Shown here in pieces: positions 1 through 11,973 of a stretch of DNA of 64,000 nt. The notes under the pieces were generated by a model. That model had not been told where the DNA came from. It did no database searches and saw nothing but the letters and a program-made list of their open reading frames with translations. The number at the start of each line of letters is the position of its first letter. Position 1 is the first letter of the stretch. The stretch comes from Acidiferrimicrobium sp. IK. GTDB taxonomy: Bacteria; Actinomycetota; Acidimicrobiia; Acidimicrobiales; Palsa-688. A program made the translations under genes and the position numbers. The stretch covers positions 248,001-312,000 of the forward strand of contig NZ_JAIMCB010000001.1 in the NCBI RefSeq assembly GCF_025499425.1, read 5' to 3'.

Positions 1-1
1 C

Positions 2-1957
<1,956 letters not shown>

Positions 1958-2000
1958 CCCGGGCGGCGATCTGATCGGTCGCCCCCCGCAGAACCTTCTC

Positions 2001-2834
2001 TCAGGTCCCGACCCGCTCGATGACCGCCTTGGCCGCCGAGCGGGTCGACTTGTGCCTGGCCTTCTTGGCCAGGCGCTGCAGGTCGGCGCCGAGGTCGGCG
2101 CCGCCGACCTCGGCCAGGAGGGCGGGGATCTCGTCGGCCACCAAGCTGTCGGGGTCGTCGGCCCGCTCGAGGAGGGCGGCGCGCACGTCGACGGTCCGGC
2201 CGGCGACCTCCTGGCCGGCGTAGGGCAGCCACATCGCGGCGTGGCGGGCGGCCATCAGCCGGGTGAACCCGCTGCCGGCGTCGAGCAACCCGAGAAGCGC
2301 CGGCCACGCGGAGGGGTCACCGAGCTCGGCCAGGTAGGCGGCGGCCAACCAGCCGGCCATCGAGGCGTCGGCATCCGACGCGACGGCGGCCAGCGCCGGC
2401 CGGCCCTCCTCGTCGTGGCCGAGCAGGACCAGGGACATGGCGGCCTCGACGTAGGCCAGGGCCCGGCTGCCCAGATCCGACGGGTCGCTGCCGGCGAGGA
2501 CCTCGCGCAGCCGGCCGGCGAGACGGTCGGACGCGGCGGGGTCGGGGCAGGCGCAGCGCCCGGCGAGGAACGCCGCCTGGGGCAGACGGGTCGCGTCGCG
2601 GGACGCGAACACCGCGTCGAGCTGCTCCAAGCTCAACCCGGGCCCGGCGTCAACAGTCGGCTCGGCGTCAACGGTCGGCTCGGCGTCGACGGACGCTTCG
2701 GCGTCGCCGCCGGCGAGCAGCTCCTCGGCTTCGGCCCGGAAGAGGTTCTCCTCCCGGCGCAGCACCAGCGCGGTGCGCGACGGGTACCCCCGATCGGTGA
2801 TCTCCGGACGGCAGGGGCCGCCGTCGTCGTGCAC
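2001..2834 (-). CDS. HEAT-like alpha-helical repeat protein, hypothetical
   Basis: 277 residues from a GTG start placed 9 bases after the stop of the DUF4157 gene, so the two are probably co-transcribed. From about residue 70 on the protein is a run of Ala/Leu-rich helices of roughly 30-35 residues (for example ALAYVEAAMSLVLLGHDEEG and MAGWLAAAYLAELGDPSAW), which looks like a HEAT or armadillo-type solenoid. Residues about 45-65 are a low-complexity VDAEPT repeat encoded by an 18 bp tandem repeat. No catalytic motif, signal peptide or membrane segment is visible. A scaffold or adaptor for its DUF4157 partner is only a guess from position. Confidence 0.72.
   Translation of the reverse strand: MHDDGGPCRPEITDRGYPSRTALVLRREENLFRAEAEELLAGGDAEASVDAEPTVDAEPTVDAGPGLSLEQLDAVFASRDATRLPQAAFLAGRCACPDPAASDRLAGRLREVLAGSDPSDLGSRALAYVEAAMSLVLLGHDEEGRPALAAVASDADASMAGWLAAAYLAELGDPSAWPALLGLLDAGSGFTRLMAARHAAMWLPYAGQEVAGRTVDVRAALLERADDPDSLVADEIPALLAEVGGADLGADLQRLAKKARHKSTRSAAKAVIERVGT
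2641..2694. repeat. 18 bp tandem repeat, three copies
   Basis: Three consecutive 18-base units (2641-2658, 2659-2676, 2677-2694) differ at a few positions. They lie inside the HEAT-like gene and encode the VDAEPT/VDAGPG repeats. The unit is in frame, so copy-number change would alter linker length without breaking the gene. Confidence 0.85.
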
Positions 2835-2843
2835 GCCGGTGCC

Positions 2844-4559
2844 CTACGCCCCGGCGCCGACGGTGGCGTTGTCGGGCTTGGCCTTTGCCTTGTCGGTCTT
2901 GGCCTTCGCCTTGGCCTCGGCCTTCTCCAGCGCGGCGCCCTTCTTGGTCACCGCGGCGGCCAGCTTCAAGTAGGGGTCCTTGCCGTCACCGAACGCCCGG
3001 ATCTCGCCCGGGTAGTTGTAGTAGGTGTTGCCGACGCCGCGCATGTAGGTGGTCACCGCGTTCTGCAACGCCACGGTGGTGTCGTTGACGATGGCCTGCA
3101 CCTTCGGCTGGATCTTCGCCGGGTCCTTGCGCTCGCTGTCGTTGAGGTCGATCGTCTTCTTGGACAGATAGTCGGCGGCGAAGGTTTTCCCCTGGCCGCT
3201 GGCCCACTTTTGCACGTCTTTGGCGTGGAACTTCTCGTGGCGTTCGCACAGCTTCTGGGACCAGTAGGTCTGGCGGGGTGCCACCCACGACGCGTCGGTG
3301 AGGGCCGGGGTCAAGTCCGCGGCGATCTCCTTGTAGGTCGCGGCGGTCACCGCCGGTGAGCTGGCCGACGCGATGTCGGTGTGGCCGCCGCTGCTGGTTC
3401 CCCAGGTCACCTTCTGGGTGAACTTCGCCGACAGGGTGAGCGACGACCCCTTCTTGCCGGTCTTGGACTTGAAGTCGGTGGAGCTGGCGACGAACCCGCG
3501 GTTGATCGCCCCGAACGGGCTGGGGTTGAATCCCCCCGTGATCTCGGTGCCGACCTTGGCTTTGGGGACGATGGCATCGCTATCGCCGCCGCGGGGCGGC
3601 TCGGAACTGCGCTCGACGGAGCTGTCGACGTCGAGGCCGGCCACGGTGATCGGCACCCGCCAGCGCCCGGCCGTCGACCGCGGCGCCGAGCCCGACGGGG
3701 CGGGGGAGGACGGAGCGATCCGCGCCCCGGAGCGGTCCGCCTCAATGCCCGGCGGCGGTCCCTCGATCTCCTGCGACGATTCGGTCAGCTTCGAGTCGGG
3801 GACCACGCCGGCGGTCACCGCGTCGCCGGACTCCTCCACCTCGGCCTCCGACGCCTCCTCCTCGGCTTCTTCGGAGTCGTTCCCGGCCCGCTGCAAAGCG
3901 CGGGCCGCGGAGGCTCCCTGCTGGAGGGTGTGGGTCAGCTCGTGGGCCAGGAGGTGGCGGCCGCCGTCGCTGTCCAGGCTGGGGGCGCCGCCGCGGAAGA
4001 AGATGTCCGATCCGACGGTGAACGCCCGGGCTCCCATCTTCCGGTTGAGCAGGTCCGCTTCCGCTCCCTGGTGTACCCGGACCGCCGAGAAGTCGGCTCC
4101 GAACGCGGACTCCATCTCCCGCTGCGCGCCCCGCTCCAGCGGGGACCCGCCGCCGCGAGCCCGCTCGACGGCCCGGGCGGTCGCGTCGTCTAGCTCGCCG
4201 CCCTCGGGGCCGACCGGTCCGGCCGACGGCGCGGCGGCCCGGCGCTGCACCTGCCGCACCCTTTGCACCCGCCGGGCCAGTTCCGCGCCGTCGCGGCCGG
4301 CGGCGGTCCGGGCCGCGCCGCTGGCGGTGCCCCCACGGGCCAGCCGGCGCACGACCTCGGCTGCGACCGACTCGGCCTCCCGCTCGAAGGTGTCGTCGGC
4401 GGCGCCGACCTCGAGCGACGCCTGGATGATCGCCCCGGTGGCGCGGTTGCCGGCCCGGGCCTGCAGCCCGAGAAGCCCGGCGCCGGGACCCGCGGCCGGT
4501 GCGGGCTTGGCGGGGGCCGGCTCGGCGCTCTCCGCTCGACGTGGCTGCACCTCGCGCAT
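2844..4559 (-). CDS. DUF4157 (eCIS-core type) protein with a second C-terminal HExxH motif
   Basis: 571 residues; ATG start with GGAGGGG six bases upstream. Residues about 140-215 are a DUF4157 domain: a GADFSAVRVH segment, then AFTVGSDIFF, then HELTH (206-210) followed by TLQQG. DUF4157 is common in proteins linked to extracellular contractile injection systems and other polymorphic effector loci. Residues 228-247 form a strongly acidic linker. The C-terminal region holds a second zincin-like motif, HEKFH (441-445), with a possible third ligand Glu519 in PGEIRAF, and ends in a Lys/Ala-rich tail. No signal peptide. The HEAT-like gene follows directly. No sheath, tube or baseplate gene lies in the window, so a link to an injection system is inference from the domain. 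Confidence 0.85.
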   Translation of the reverse strand: MREVQPRRAESAEPAPAKPAPAAGPGAGLLGLQARAGNRATGAIIQASLEVGAADDTFEREAESVAAEVVRRLARGGTASGAARTAAGRDGAELARRVQRVRQVQRRAAAPSAGPVGPEGGELDDATARAVERARGGGSPLERGAQREMESAFGADFSAVRVHQGAEADLLNRKMGARAFTVGSDIFFRGGAPSLDSDGGRHLLAHELTHTLQQGASAARALQRAGNDSEEAEEEASEAEVEESGDAVTAGVVPDSKLTESSQEIEGPPPGIEADRSGARIAPSSPAPSGSAPRSTAGRWRVPITVAGLDVDSSVERSSEPPRGGDSDAIVPKAKVGTEITGGFNPSPFGAINRGFVASSTDFKSKTGKKGSSLTLSAKFTQKVTWGTSSGGHTDIASASSPAVTAATYKEIAADLTPALTDASWVAPRQTYWSQKLCERHEKFHAKDVQKWASGQGKTFAADYLSKKTIDLNDSERKDPAKIQPKVQAIVNDTTVALQNAVTTYMRGVGNTYYNYPGEIRAFGDGKDPYLKLAAAVTKKGAALEKAEAKAKAKTDKAKAKPDNATVGAGA

Positions 4560-4685
4560 CGCTTCCCCTCCGTTGCCGGCTGCTGACAGCCCGGAGTGTA
4601 CGCCGAGCGTGGCTCCGGTGCGTTCTTAACGAATTTTGTGCGAGGTGAGCCGGCGTTCGGTCCCAGAGTGCGGCACACTCGCGTC

Positions 4686-5459
4686 GTGGCCAGAAAATCC
4701 GCGATGCAAAGCGCCTTCGGGCGCATCGAGTCCGAGTACCGCCAGCCGGCCGGCGTGTTCGGCGGCGACCCGGCGACGCCGGGCCTCCCGCCCTATCCCT
4801 TCGCGCCCGAGACCCGGTTCTCCGCGGCCCGGACCTACGACAAGCTGATCGTCCTGGTCGTCTTGGCGCTGGTGTCCGCCGCGGTCGGCTACGTAGCGGT
4901 GCCCTCCGGTGTGGCCTTCGCCTGCATGGCCGCGGCGTTCGGGTTGGTCCTGGTCAGCTGGTTCCGGATGCAGTGGGCCAAGGTCATCGCTCCCGCCTAC
5001 TCGATCCTCGAGGGGGTGGCTCTCGGCGCGGTGTCGGGGGCCTACTCCACCCTCGGACACGGCATAGTGCCGCTGGCCATCGTGTTCACCGCCGCGGTGT
5101 TCGTCGCCACGCTGGTCCTCTACCGCACTGGGCTGGTGCGGGTCACCCCCCGGATGATGAGCCTGGCCATGATCGGCGGTTTCGGGATCATGGTCGTCGC
5201 CCTCCTCTCCTTCGTCGGGCTGTCGGTCCCCGGCGTCAACAGCTTCGGGACTTTCGGGCTGCTGTTTGGCATCTTCGCCCTGGCCGTAGCGGTGCTCAAC
5301 TTGTTCACCGACTTCGAGTGGGTGACCCGTTCGGAGGCCATCGGCGTGTCAGCGGAGGGGGAGTGGCCCGCGGCGTTCGCCATGATGACCGCCCTGGTGC
5401 TGGTCTACATCTCCATGCTGCGGATCTTGGCCTCCGCCTACGGCGGGCGGCGCAGCTAA
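4686..5459 (+). CDS. Bax inhibitor-1/YccA family membrane protein
   Basis: Multi-pass inner-membrane protein of the BI-1/YccA (TMBIM) superfamily, here of the actinobacterial branch with a hydrophilic N-terminus of about 55 residues followed by seven hydrophobic segments. An upstream ATG at 4596 would add 30 residues, but the conserved part begins RKSAMQSAFGRIES, so I chose the GTG at 4686. A -10-like CACACT lies about seven bases upstream, suggesting a leaderless message. Members are implicated in Ca2+/H+ leak and stress tolerance; the substrate here is unknown. It stands alone, transcribed divergently from the DUF4157 operon. Confidence 0.85.
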   Translation: MARKSAMQSAFGRIESEYRQPAGVFGGDPATPGLPPYPFAPETRFSAARTYDKLIVLVVLALVSAAVGYVAVPSGVAFACMAAAFGLVLVSWFRMQWAKVIAPAYSILEGVALGAVSGAYSTLGHGIVPLAIVFTAAVFVATLVLYRTGLVRVTPRMMSLAMIGGFGIMVVALLSFVGLSVPGVNSFGTFGLLFGIFALAVAVLNLFTDFEWVTRSEAIGVSAEGEWPAAFAMMTALVLVYISMLRILASAYGGRRS

Positions 5460-5541
5460 AGCCTCATCCCTCCTGCGCCGATAGCTGCCGAGGGCCGGCG
5501 AAGGCCCCCGGAAGCACCGGCGGAACCACAAGGAGGGCTCC

Positions 5542-6972
5542 ATGCCCGCGACATCGGGGGCGTCGCCCCGCACCATCACCCGCACCATCACCCGCGTCGT
5601 CAGCGTCGCCGGCGGCGTCTTGGCGGTGGCCACCACGGCCCTCGTCGGGGTCGGCGCCGGCGCCGCCCACGCGGCGACCACGCCTGCCGACGGGGTAGCG
5701 GTCGGAGTCGCCGGCAACCATCTCGTCGACGCGGCCGGGCATCCGTTGCGGCTGGTCGGCGTCGACCGCTCGGGCACCGAGTACGCCTGCGTGCAGGGTT
5801 GGGGCTTCGCCGACGGGCCGACCGACGCCGCGTCGGTGGCGGCGATCGCCGCCTGGCACGTGAACGCGGTGCGGGTCCCGCTCAACGAGGACTGCTGGCT
5901 CGGCGTCAACGGGGTCAGCCCGACCTGGTCGGGGGCCGCCTACCGCAGCTTCATCGCCGGCTACGTCCACGAGCTCAACCAGGCCGGCATCACCGCCGTA
6001 CTCGATCTCCACTGGGGTGCCCCCGGCGCCGCCGTGGCCACCGGCCAAGAGGCGATGCCCGACGCCAGCCACGCCCCCGCGTTTTGGACCTCGGTCGCCG
6101 GCGTCTTCCGGTCGACCCCCGGCGTCGTGTTCGACCTGTTCAACGAGCCCCACGACGTGAGCTGGTCGTGCTGGCTGAGCGGCTGCACGATGCCCGGCGG
6201 CTGGCAGGCCGCGGGCATGCAGTCGCTGCTCGACGCGGTGCGGGCGACCGGCGCGACGCAGCCGGTCATGGTCGAGGGGCTGAACTGGGGCGGGGATCTC
6301 TCCGGGTGGGCGGCCAACGCACCGCTCGACCCCGGGCACGCGCTGGTCGCGAGCGTCCACCTCTACAACTTCTCGGGCTGCAACACCGCGGCATGCTGGG
6401 ACGCCACGGTGGCGCCGGTGGCCGCCAGCGTGCCGGTGGTGACCGGCGAGGTGGGGGAGACCGACTGCTCGAGCGGGTTCACCGACACCTACACCGCCTG
6501 GGCCGACGCACACGGGATCTCCTACCTGGCGTGGGCTTGGGACGCCGGTGGCGGCTGGAGCTGCAGCAACGGCCCCGGCATCCTGCAGGACTACGCGGGG
6601 ACCCCCAACAGCGACGGCGTCGGGTACCGGGACCACCTGGCGGCGCTCGCCGCGGTGCGCACCTCCTACGCGCTGACCCAGTCGTGGGGCAACGGCGGGA
6701 TCGGCGACTTGACGGTCACCAACACCGGGACCGAGCCGGTGGGGACCACCGCTGACCCCTGGACCATCCGCTTCGCCCTGCCGGCCACCGCGAGCGTCAC
6801 CGACATGTGGAACGCCACCCTGAGCGCGGATACCGACGGCGTGGTCACCGCCACCGCCCCGAGCTACACGCCGGTCCTGGCCCCCGGACAGTCGATCACC
6901 ATCGGGTACGTCCTCGCCGGCACGCTGTCGCCGCCCGCCGAGGTCGACGTGGACGGCGCCGCCGCAAGGTGA
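5542..6972 (+). CDS. Secreted GH5 glycoside hydrolase with CBM2-like C-terminal domain
   Basis: 476 residues with an AAGGAGGG ribosome-binding site. A signal peptide is clear: basic start, hydrophobic core about residues 19-40, cleavage after AHA (44). The catalytic domain follows the GH5 clan-A plan, with acid/base Glu202 in DLFNEPHD and nucleophile Glu303 in VVTGEVGETDC, which implies a retaining beta-glycanase, probably endoglucanase-like. Residues about 375-465 (starting SYALTQSWGNGGIGDLTVTN) resemble a family 2 cellulose-binding module. Several Cys pairs suggest extracellular disulfides, consistent with the VKOR system at 19.8-21.3 kb. The exact polysaccharide substrate cannot be read from sequence. 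Confidence 0.9.
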   Translation: MPATSGASPRTITRTITRVVSVAGGVLAVATTALVGVGAGAAHAATTPADGVAVGVAGNHLVDAAGHPLRLVGVDRSGTEYACVQGWGFADGPTDAASVAAIAAWHVNAVRVPLNEDCWLGVNGVSPTWSGAAYRSFIAGYVHELNQAGITAVLDLHWGAPGAAVATGQEAMPDASHAPAFWTSVAGVFRSTPGVVFDLFNEPHDVSWSCWLSGCTMPGGWQAAGMQSLLDAVRATGATQPVMVEGLNWGGDLSGWAANAPLDPGHALVASVHLYNFSGCNTAACWDATVAPVAASVPVVTGEVGETDCSSGFTDTYTAWADAHGISYLAWAWDAGGGWSCSNGPGILQDYAGTPNSDGVGYRDHLAALAAVRTSYALTQSWGNGGIGDLTVTNTGTEPVGTTADPWTIRFALPATASVTDMWNATLSADTDGVVTATAPSYTPVLAPGQSITIGYVLAGTLSPPAEVDVDGAAAR

Positions 6973-7004
6973 CGGGCAGGCGGCGCCCGGCTCGCGGCCG
7001 CTAG

Positions 7005-8297
<1,293 letters not shown>

Positions 8298-8322
8298 CCG
8301 CCCACCCCCAACCCCTCAAGGC

Positions 8323-9642
8323 GTGAGCAACGGCTGGGACCGGGACCGACCCACGGTGTGCGTGGTCGGTTCCGGCGGGAGGGAGCATGCCCTCGCCTCG
8401 GCTCTGGCCCGCACCGCGGAGGTGATCGTCGCGCCCGGCAACGCCGGGATGGCGGCGCTCTCCGCGGGGGAGTTCTCCTGCGTCGACGCCGACCCGGAGG
8501 ACATCGACGCCGACTTGTGGGTCGTGGGACCCGAGGCGCCGCTCGTCAACGGGCTGGCCGACCGGCTCCGGGCCCAGGGAAAGCTGGTGTTCGGGCCCGG
8601 CTCCGACGGGGCCCGCCTCGAGGGGTCCAAGGCGTGGATGAAGGAGATCCTGGCGTCCGCCGGCGTCCCCACCGCCGGCTACGGGGCGTTCGACGCCGAG
8701 GGGCCGGCCATCGAGTACCTCCGGTCGCTGCCGGCGCCGTGGGTCGTCAAGACCGACGGCTTGGCGGCCGGCAAAGGGGTCCTGGTCACCGACGACTTCG
8801 ACGCGGCGGTCGCCGACGTACGGGCGAAGCTGTCGGGCGCGGCGTTCGGGGCGGCCGGCCGCCAGGTGGTCGTCGAGGAAGGCCTGGTCGGGCCCGAGGT
8901 GTCGGTCATGGCCATCTGCGACGGCGTCCGGGCCTGGCCGCTGGTCGCGGCCCGGGACTACAAGCGGGCCGGCGACGGAGACCGCGGGCCCAACACCGGC
9001 GGGATGGGCGCCCTGTCCCCGGTGCCCGGCGCCGGCGAAGACGTGGTCGATGCGGTGATGCGAAGCGCCGTCGAGCCGACCCTCGCCGCGCTGCGCGACC
9101 GCGGTGTCGACTACCGGGGGGTCCTCTACGCCGGGGTGATGCTCACCGCCGCGGGACCGAAGATCCTCGAGTTCAACGTCCGCTTCGGCGACCCCGAGAC
9201 CCAAGTCGTGCTGCCCCGGTGGGACGGCGACGTCACCGCGGTGCTGGCCGCCGCCGCCGCGGGCCGCCTCGACGCCGCTCCGCCGATCACCTGGTCCTCC
9301 GACGCCGCGGTGACCGTCGTCCTCGCCGCCGCCGGCTACCCCGACTCGCCGCGGGCCGGCGACGCCATCACCGGCCTCGACGCGGCCGCCGCCGAGGAAG
9401 GCGTCCAGGTGTTCACCGCCGGGGTCGGCGCCGCCCCCGACTCGCCCGCAGACGCCTCCGGTCTGGTGACCGCCGGCGGCCGGGTCGTGGCCGTCACCGG
9501 GCTCGGCGCCGACATCGACGCAGCCCGATCGCGGGCGTACGCGGGCGTCAGCCACGTCGACTGGCCCGGTTTGACGTACCGTCACGACATCGCTGCGCCG
9601 AGTCCGGCCGGCAACGGCCCGGAGGTCGCCACCCCAAGGTGA
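8323..9642 (+). CDS. purD: Phosphoribosylamine-glycine ligase (GAR synthetase)
   Basis: ATP-grasp enzyme that ligates glycine to phosphoribosylamine, step two of purine synthesis. 439 residues from a GTG start. Recognisable are the VVGSGGREHALA dinucleotide-like N-terminus, VVGPEAPLVNGLAD, VVKTDGLAAGKGVLV and EFNVRFGDPETQ, all standard PurD signatures. It lies between purA and purE with gaps of 25 and 49 bases, so it probably shares their transcript. Product is passed to the transformylase (not in window) and then to PurSQL. Confidence 0.98.
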   Translation: MSNGWDRDRPTVCVVGSGGREHALASALARTAEVIVAPGNAGMAALSAGEFSCVDADPEDIDADLWVVGPEAPLVNGLADRLRAQGKLVFGPGSDGARLEGSKAWMKEILASAGVPTAGYGAFDAEGPAIEYLRSLPAPWVVKTDGLAAGKGVLVTDDFDAAVADVRAKLSGAAFGAAGRQVVVEEGLVGPEVSVMAICDGVRAWPLVAARDYKRAGDGDRGPNTGGMGALSPVPGAGEDVVDAVMRSAVEPTLAALRDRGVDYRGVLYAGVMLTAAGPKILEFNVRFGDPETQVVLPRWDGDVTAVLAAAAAGRLDAAPPITWSSDAAVTVVLAAAGYPDSPRAGDAITGLDAAAAEEGVQVFTAGVGAAPDSPADASGLVTAGGRVVAVTGLGADIDAARSRAYAGVSHVDWPGLTYRHDIAAPSPAGNGPEVATPR

Positions 9643-9691
9643 CCGCCGCGCCTCTCCTTTCCCACCCTCCAGCCTCCAGGGAGCATCGCAC

Positions 9692-10141
9692 ATGAACGTC
9701 GCAGTATTGATGGGATCCGCCAACGACAAGCCGAAGATGGCGCCAGCGGTGGAGACCTTGGAAAGTTTCGGGGTGACGGTGACCGAGCACGTCATGTCGG
9801 CCCACCGGACCCCGGCGGTGGTCGCCGAGTTCGCTCGCTCCGCCCGCGACGCCGGCTACGGGGTGATCATCTGCGGGGCGGGCATGGCCGCCCACCTGGC
9901 CGGGGCGGTCGCCGGGCAGACCACCCTGCCGGTGATCGGCGTCCCGCTGTCGGGGGGCGCCATCGGCGGCATCGACGCGCTCTACGCCACCGTGCAGATG
10001 CCCCGCGGCGTCCCGGTGGCCACCGTCGCCATCGACGGGTCGGCCAACGCGGCGCTGCTCGCGGTCCAGATCCTGGCCCTCAACGACAAGTCCCTCGCCG
10101 ACCGGCTCGCCGCCTACCGGGCCGAGTGGCTGAAGGCCTGA
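9692..10141 (+). CDS. purE: N5-carboxyaminoimidazole ribonucleotide mutase (PurE)
   Basis: 149 residues with AGGGAG before an ATG. Signatures are GSANDKPKM, MSAHRTP (substrate-binding loop), GAGMAAHLAGAVAG and VQMPRGVPVATVAI. This is the octameric AIR carboxylation enzyme. The loop reads AGMAAHL rather than the usual AGGAAHL. No purK neighbour is present in this operon, so either purK is elsewhere or the enzyme works with bicarbonate-derived substrate directly; the sequence alone does not decide. It sits 13 bases before purC. Confidence 0.96.
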   Translation: MNVAVLMGSANDKPKMAPAVETLESFGVTVTEHVMSAHRTPAVVAEFARSARDAGYGVIICGAGMAAHLAGAVAGQTTLPVIGVPLSGGAIGGIDALYATVQMPRGVPVATVAIDGSANAALLAVQILALNDKSLADRLAAYRAEWLKA

Positions 10142-10154
10142 GGAGACCGATCTC

Positions 10155-11030
10155 ATGACTGCACCCACCCACATCGCCTCCGGCAAGGTCCGGGACATCT
10201 ACGAGCTCGACGCCCAGACCCTGCTCTTCGTCGCCTCCGACCGCATGTCCGCGTTCGACGTGGTCATGGCCGAACCGATCCCCGACAAGGGACGGGTCCT
10301 GACCGCGATCAGCGCGTTCTGGTTCGATCGGCTGGCCGACGTCGCCCCCTCCCACCTCGTCGGCCTCGACGTCCCGCCGGCCGCGGCCGACCTCGGCGCC
10401 GACCTCGCCGGGCGGGTCATGGTCGTGCGCAAAGCCGAGATGCTGCCGATCGAGTGCATCGTGCGGGGCTACCTGTCGGGCTCGGCGTGGTCCGAGTACA
10501 AAAAGCACGGCACCATGCACGGTCAGCAGCTCCCCGCCGGGCTGCGCCAGTCCGAGCAGCTCCCCGAGCCGGTGTTCACCCCCTCGACCAAGGCGACCGA
10601 AGGCCACGACGAGAACATCTCCTACCAGGCCGCGGTCGACCTGGTCGGCGAGGAGCTGGCGTCGGAAGCCCGGCGGATCTCGCTGCAGGCCTACCAGGCC
10701 GGCGCCGAGTGGGCCGCCACCAAGGGGATCATCATCGCCGACACCAAGTTCGAGCTTGGGATCATCGACGGCAAGCTGGCCCTGTGCGACGAGGTCTTGA
10801 CCCCCGACTCGTCCCGGTTCTGGCCGGCGGAGGCGTGGGCGCCGGGGGAGACCCCCCCGTCGTTCGACAAGCAGCCGCTGCGGGACTGGCTGGAGAGCAC
10901 CGGATGGGACAAGCAGCCGCCCCCGCCGGCCCTGCCGGCCACGGTGGTCGACCAGACCCGGTCCCGTTACATCGCGGCCTACGAGCGGCTCACCGCCCTG
11001 TCCTTCGCGGACTGGCCCGGCGTCTCCTGA
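10155..11030 (+). CDS. purC: SAICAR synthetase
   Basis: Condenses CAIR with aspartate using ATP. 291 residues, the slightly long actinobacterial form. Motifs: SGKVRDIYEL at the N-terminus, ASDRMSAFDVVM, the IECIVRGYLSGSAW loop, TKATEGHDENISY and IIADTKFELGI. An AGGAGA site precedes the ATG. Its stop overlaps the purS start (TGATG), which points to translational coupling with the FGAM synthase subunits. Confidence 0.98.
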   Translation: MTAPTHIASGKVRDIYELDAQTLLFVASDRMSAFDVVMAEPIPDKGRVLTAISAFWFDRLADVAPSHLVGLDVPPAAADLGADLAGRVMVVRKAEMLPIECIVRGYLSGSAWSEYKKHGTMHGQQLPAGLRQSEQLPEPVFTPSTKATEGHDENISYQAAVDLVGEELASEARRISLQAYQAGAEWAATKGIIIADTKFELGIIDGKLALCDEVLTPDSSRFWPAEAWAPGETPPSFDKQPLRDWLESTGWDKQPPPPALPATVVDQTRSRYIAAYERLTALSFADWPGVS

Positions 11031-11296
11031 TGGCCGCCTACGACGTGCTCGTGGAAGTCGCCCTCCGGCCCGGCATCGCCGACCCGCAGGGCGCGACCAT
11101 CGAGCGGGCCCTCCCGGCTCTCGGTTTCACCGGGATCAGCGGCGTCCGCAGCGGCAAGGCGTTCCGGTTCTCGGTGGACGCCGCGACGCCCGCGGCGGCG
11201 CAGGCCGCGGCGGAGGACCTCTGCCGGCGGTTCCTCACCAACCCGGTCATCGAGGACTCGGTGGTCACCGTCGCCGCCGGCGCCGGCCCGTCGTGA
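11030..11296 (+). CDS. purS: FGAM synthase small subunit PurS
   Basis: 88 residues, starting at the ATG that overlaps the purC stop by one base. The sequence ([30 protein letters not shown], shortened here to its first strand [16 protein letters not shown] and GF turn) has the PurS ferredoxin-like fold pattern and ends in a strand VIEDSVVTV. PurS bridges PurQ and PurL so that ammonia can pass between them. Its stop overlaps the GTG of purQ by four bases. Its presence shows the multi-subunit PurSQL type rather than the single long PurL of gammaproteobacteria. Confidence 0.95.
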   Translation: MAAYDVLVEVALRPGIADPQGATIERALPALGFTGISGVRSGKAFRFSVDAATPAAAQAAAEDLCRRFLTNPVIEDSVVTVAAGAGPS

Positions 11297-11973
11297 CCGC
11301 CCGCGTCGGGGTGGTGCTGTTCCCGGGTACCAACTGCGAGCACGACGTGGCGGCCGCGGTCGACGCCCTCGGCGGCAGCGCGTCGCTGGTGTGGCACGGG
11401 GCGTCCTCGCTCGGCGACGTCGACGCGGTGGTCCTGCCCGGCGGCTTCGCCCACGGCGACTACCTGCGCCCCGGCGCCATCGCCCGCTTCTCGCCGGTGA
11501 TGGAAGCGGTCAGCTCGTTCGCGGCGGCGGGCGGCCCGGTGGTCGGCATCTGCAACGGCTTCCAGGTCCTCGCCGAGGCCCACCTGCTTCCCGGCGCCCT
11601 GCAGAAAAACGCCGGGTTGAGCTTCGTCTGCGACACCGTCGACCTGGTCGTCGCCTCCTCCGCCTCGGTGCTGACCGCGGGAGTGCCGGTCGGCACGGCG
11701 CTGCGGATCCCGATCAACCACTTCGAAGGCAACTACACCTGCGACCCGGCCACCCTCGAGCAGCTGCGGGCCGAGGACCGCATCGTGTTGCGCTACCGGC
11801 GCAACCCGAACGGCTCCGTCGACGACATCGCCGGGATCGCCAACCAGGCCGGGAACGTCGTGGGGCTCATGCCGCACCCCGAACGGGCCTGCGACCCGCT
11901 GCTCGGATCCGACGACGGCCGGGTGCTGCTCGGCGCTCTCCTGGCGTCGGCCGGGGCGCGGGTGGGCGCATGA
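11293..11973 (+). CDS. purQ: FGAM synthase glutaminase subunit PurQ
   Basis: 226 residues, class I glutamine amidotransferase. The nucleophile Cys is in [14 protein letters not shown], and the His-Glu pair is in [27 protein letters not shown] forms the oxyanion region. It hydrolyses glutamine and supplies ammonia to PurL. GTG start overlaps purS by four bases and the stop overlaps purL by four (ATGA), so the three subunits are translated as a coupled block. Confidence 0.98.
   Translation: MTARVGVVLFPGTNCEHDVAAAVDALGGSASLVWHGASSLGDVDAVVLPGGFAHGDYLRPGAIARFSPVMEAVSSFAAAGGPVVGICNGFQVLAEAHLLPGALQKNAGLSFVCDTVDLVVASSASVLTAGVPVGTALRIPINHFEGNYTCDPATLEQLRAEDRIVLRYRRNPNGSVDDIAGIANQAGNVVGLMPHPERACDPLLGSDDGRVLLGALLASAGARVGA

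Noticed and set aside
2641..2694. Tandem repeat considered as a CRISPR or regulatory array
   Set aside because: Units are contiguous 18-mers without spacers, in frame with a protein; the same holds for 28144-28203.
5571..5594. 12 bp direct repeat at the start of the GH5 gene
   Set aside because: Two copies that encode the basic RTIT part of the signal peptide; too short and in frame to be more than local slippage.
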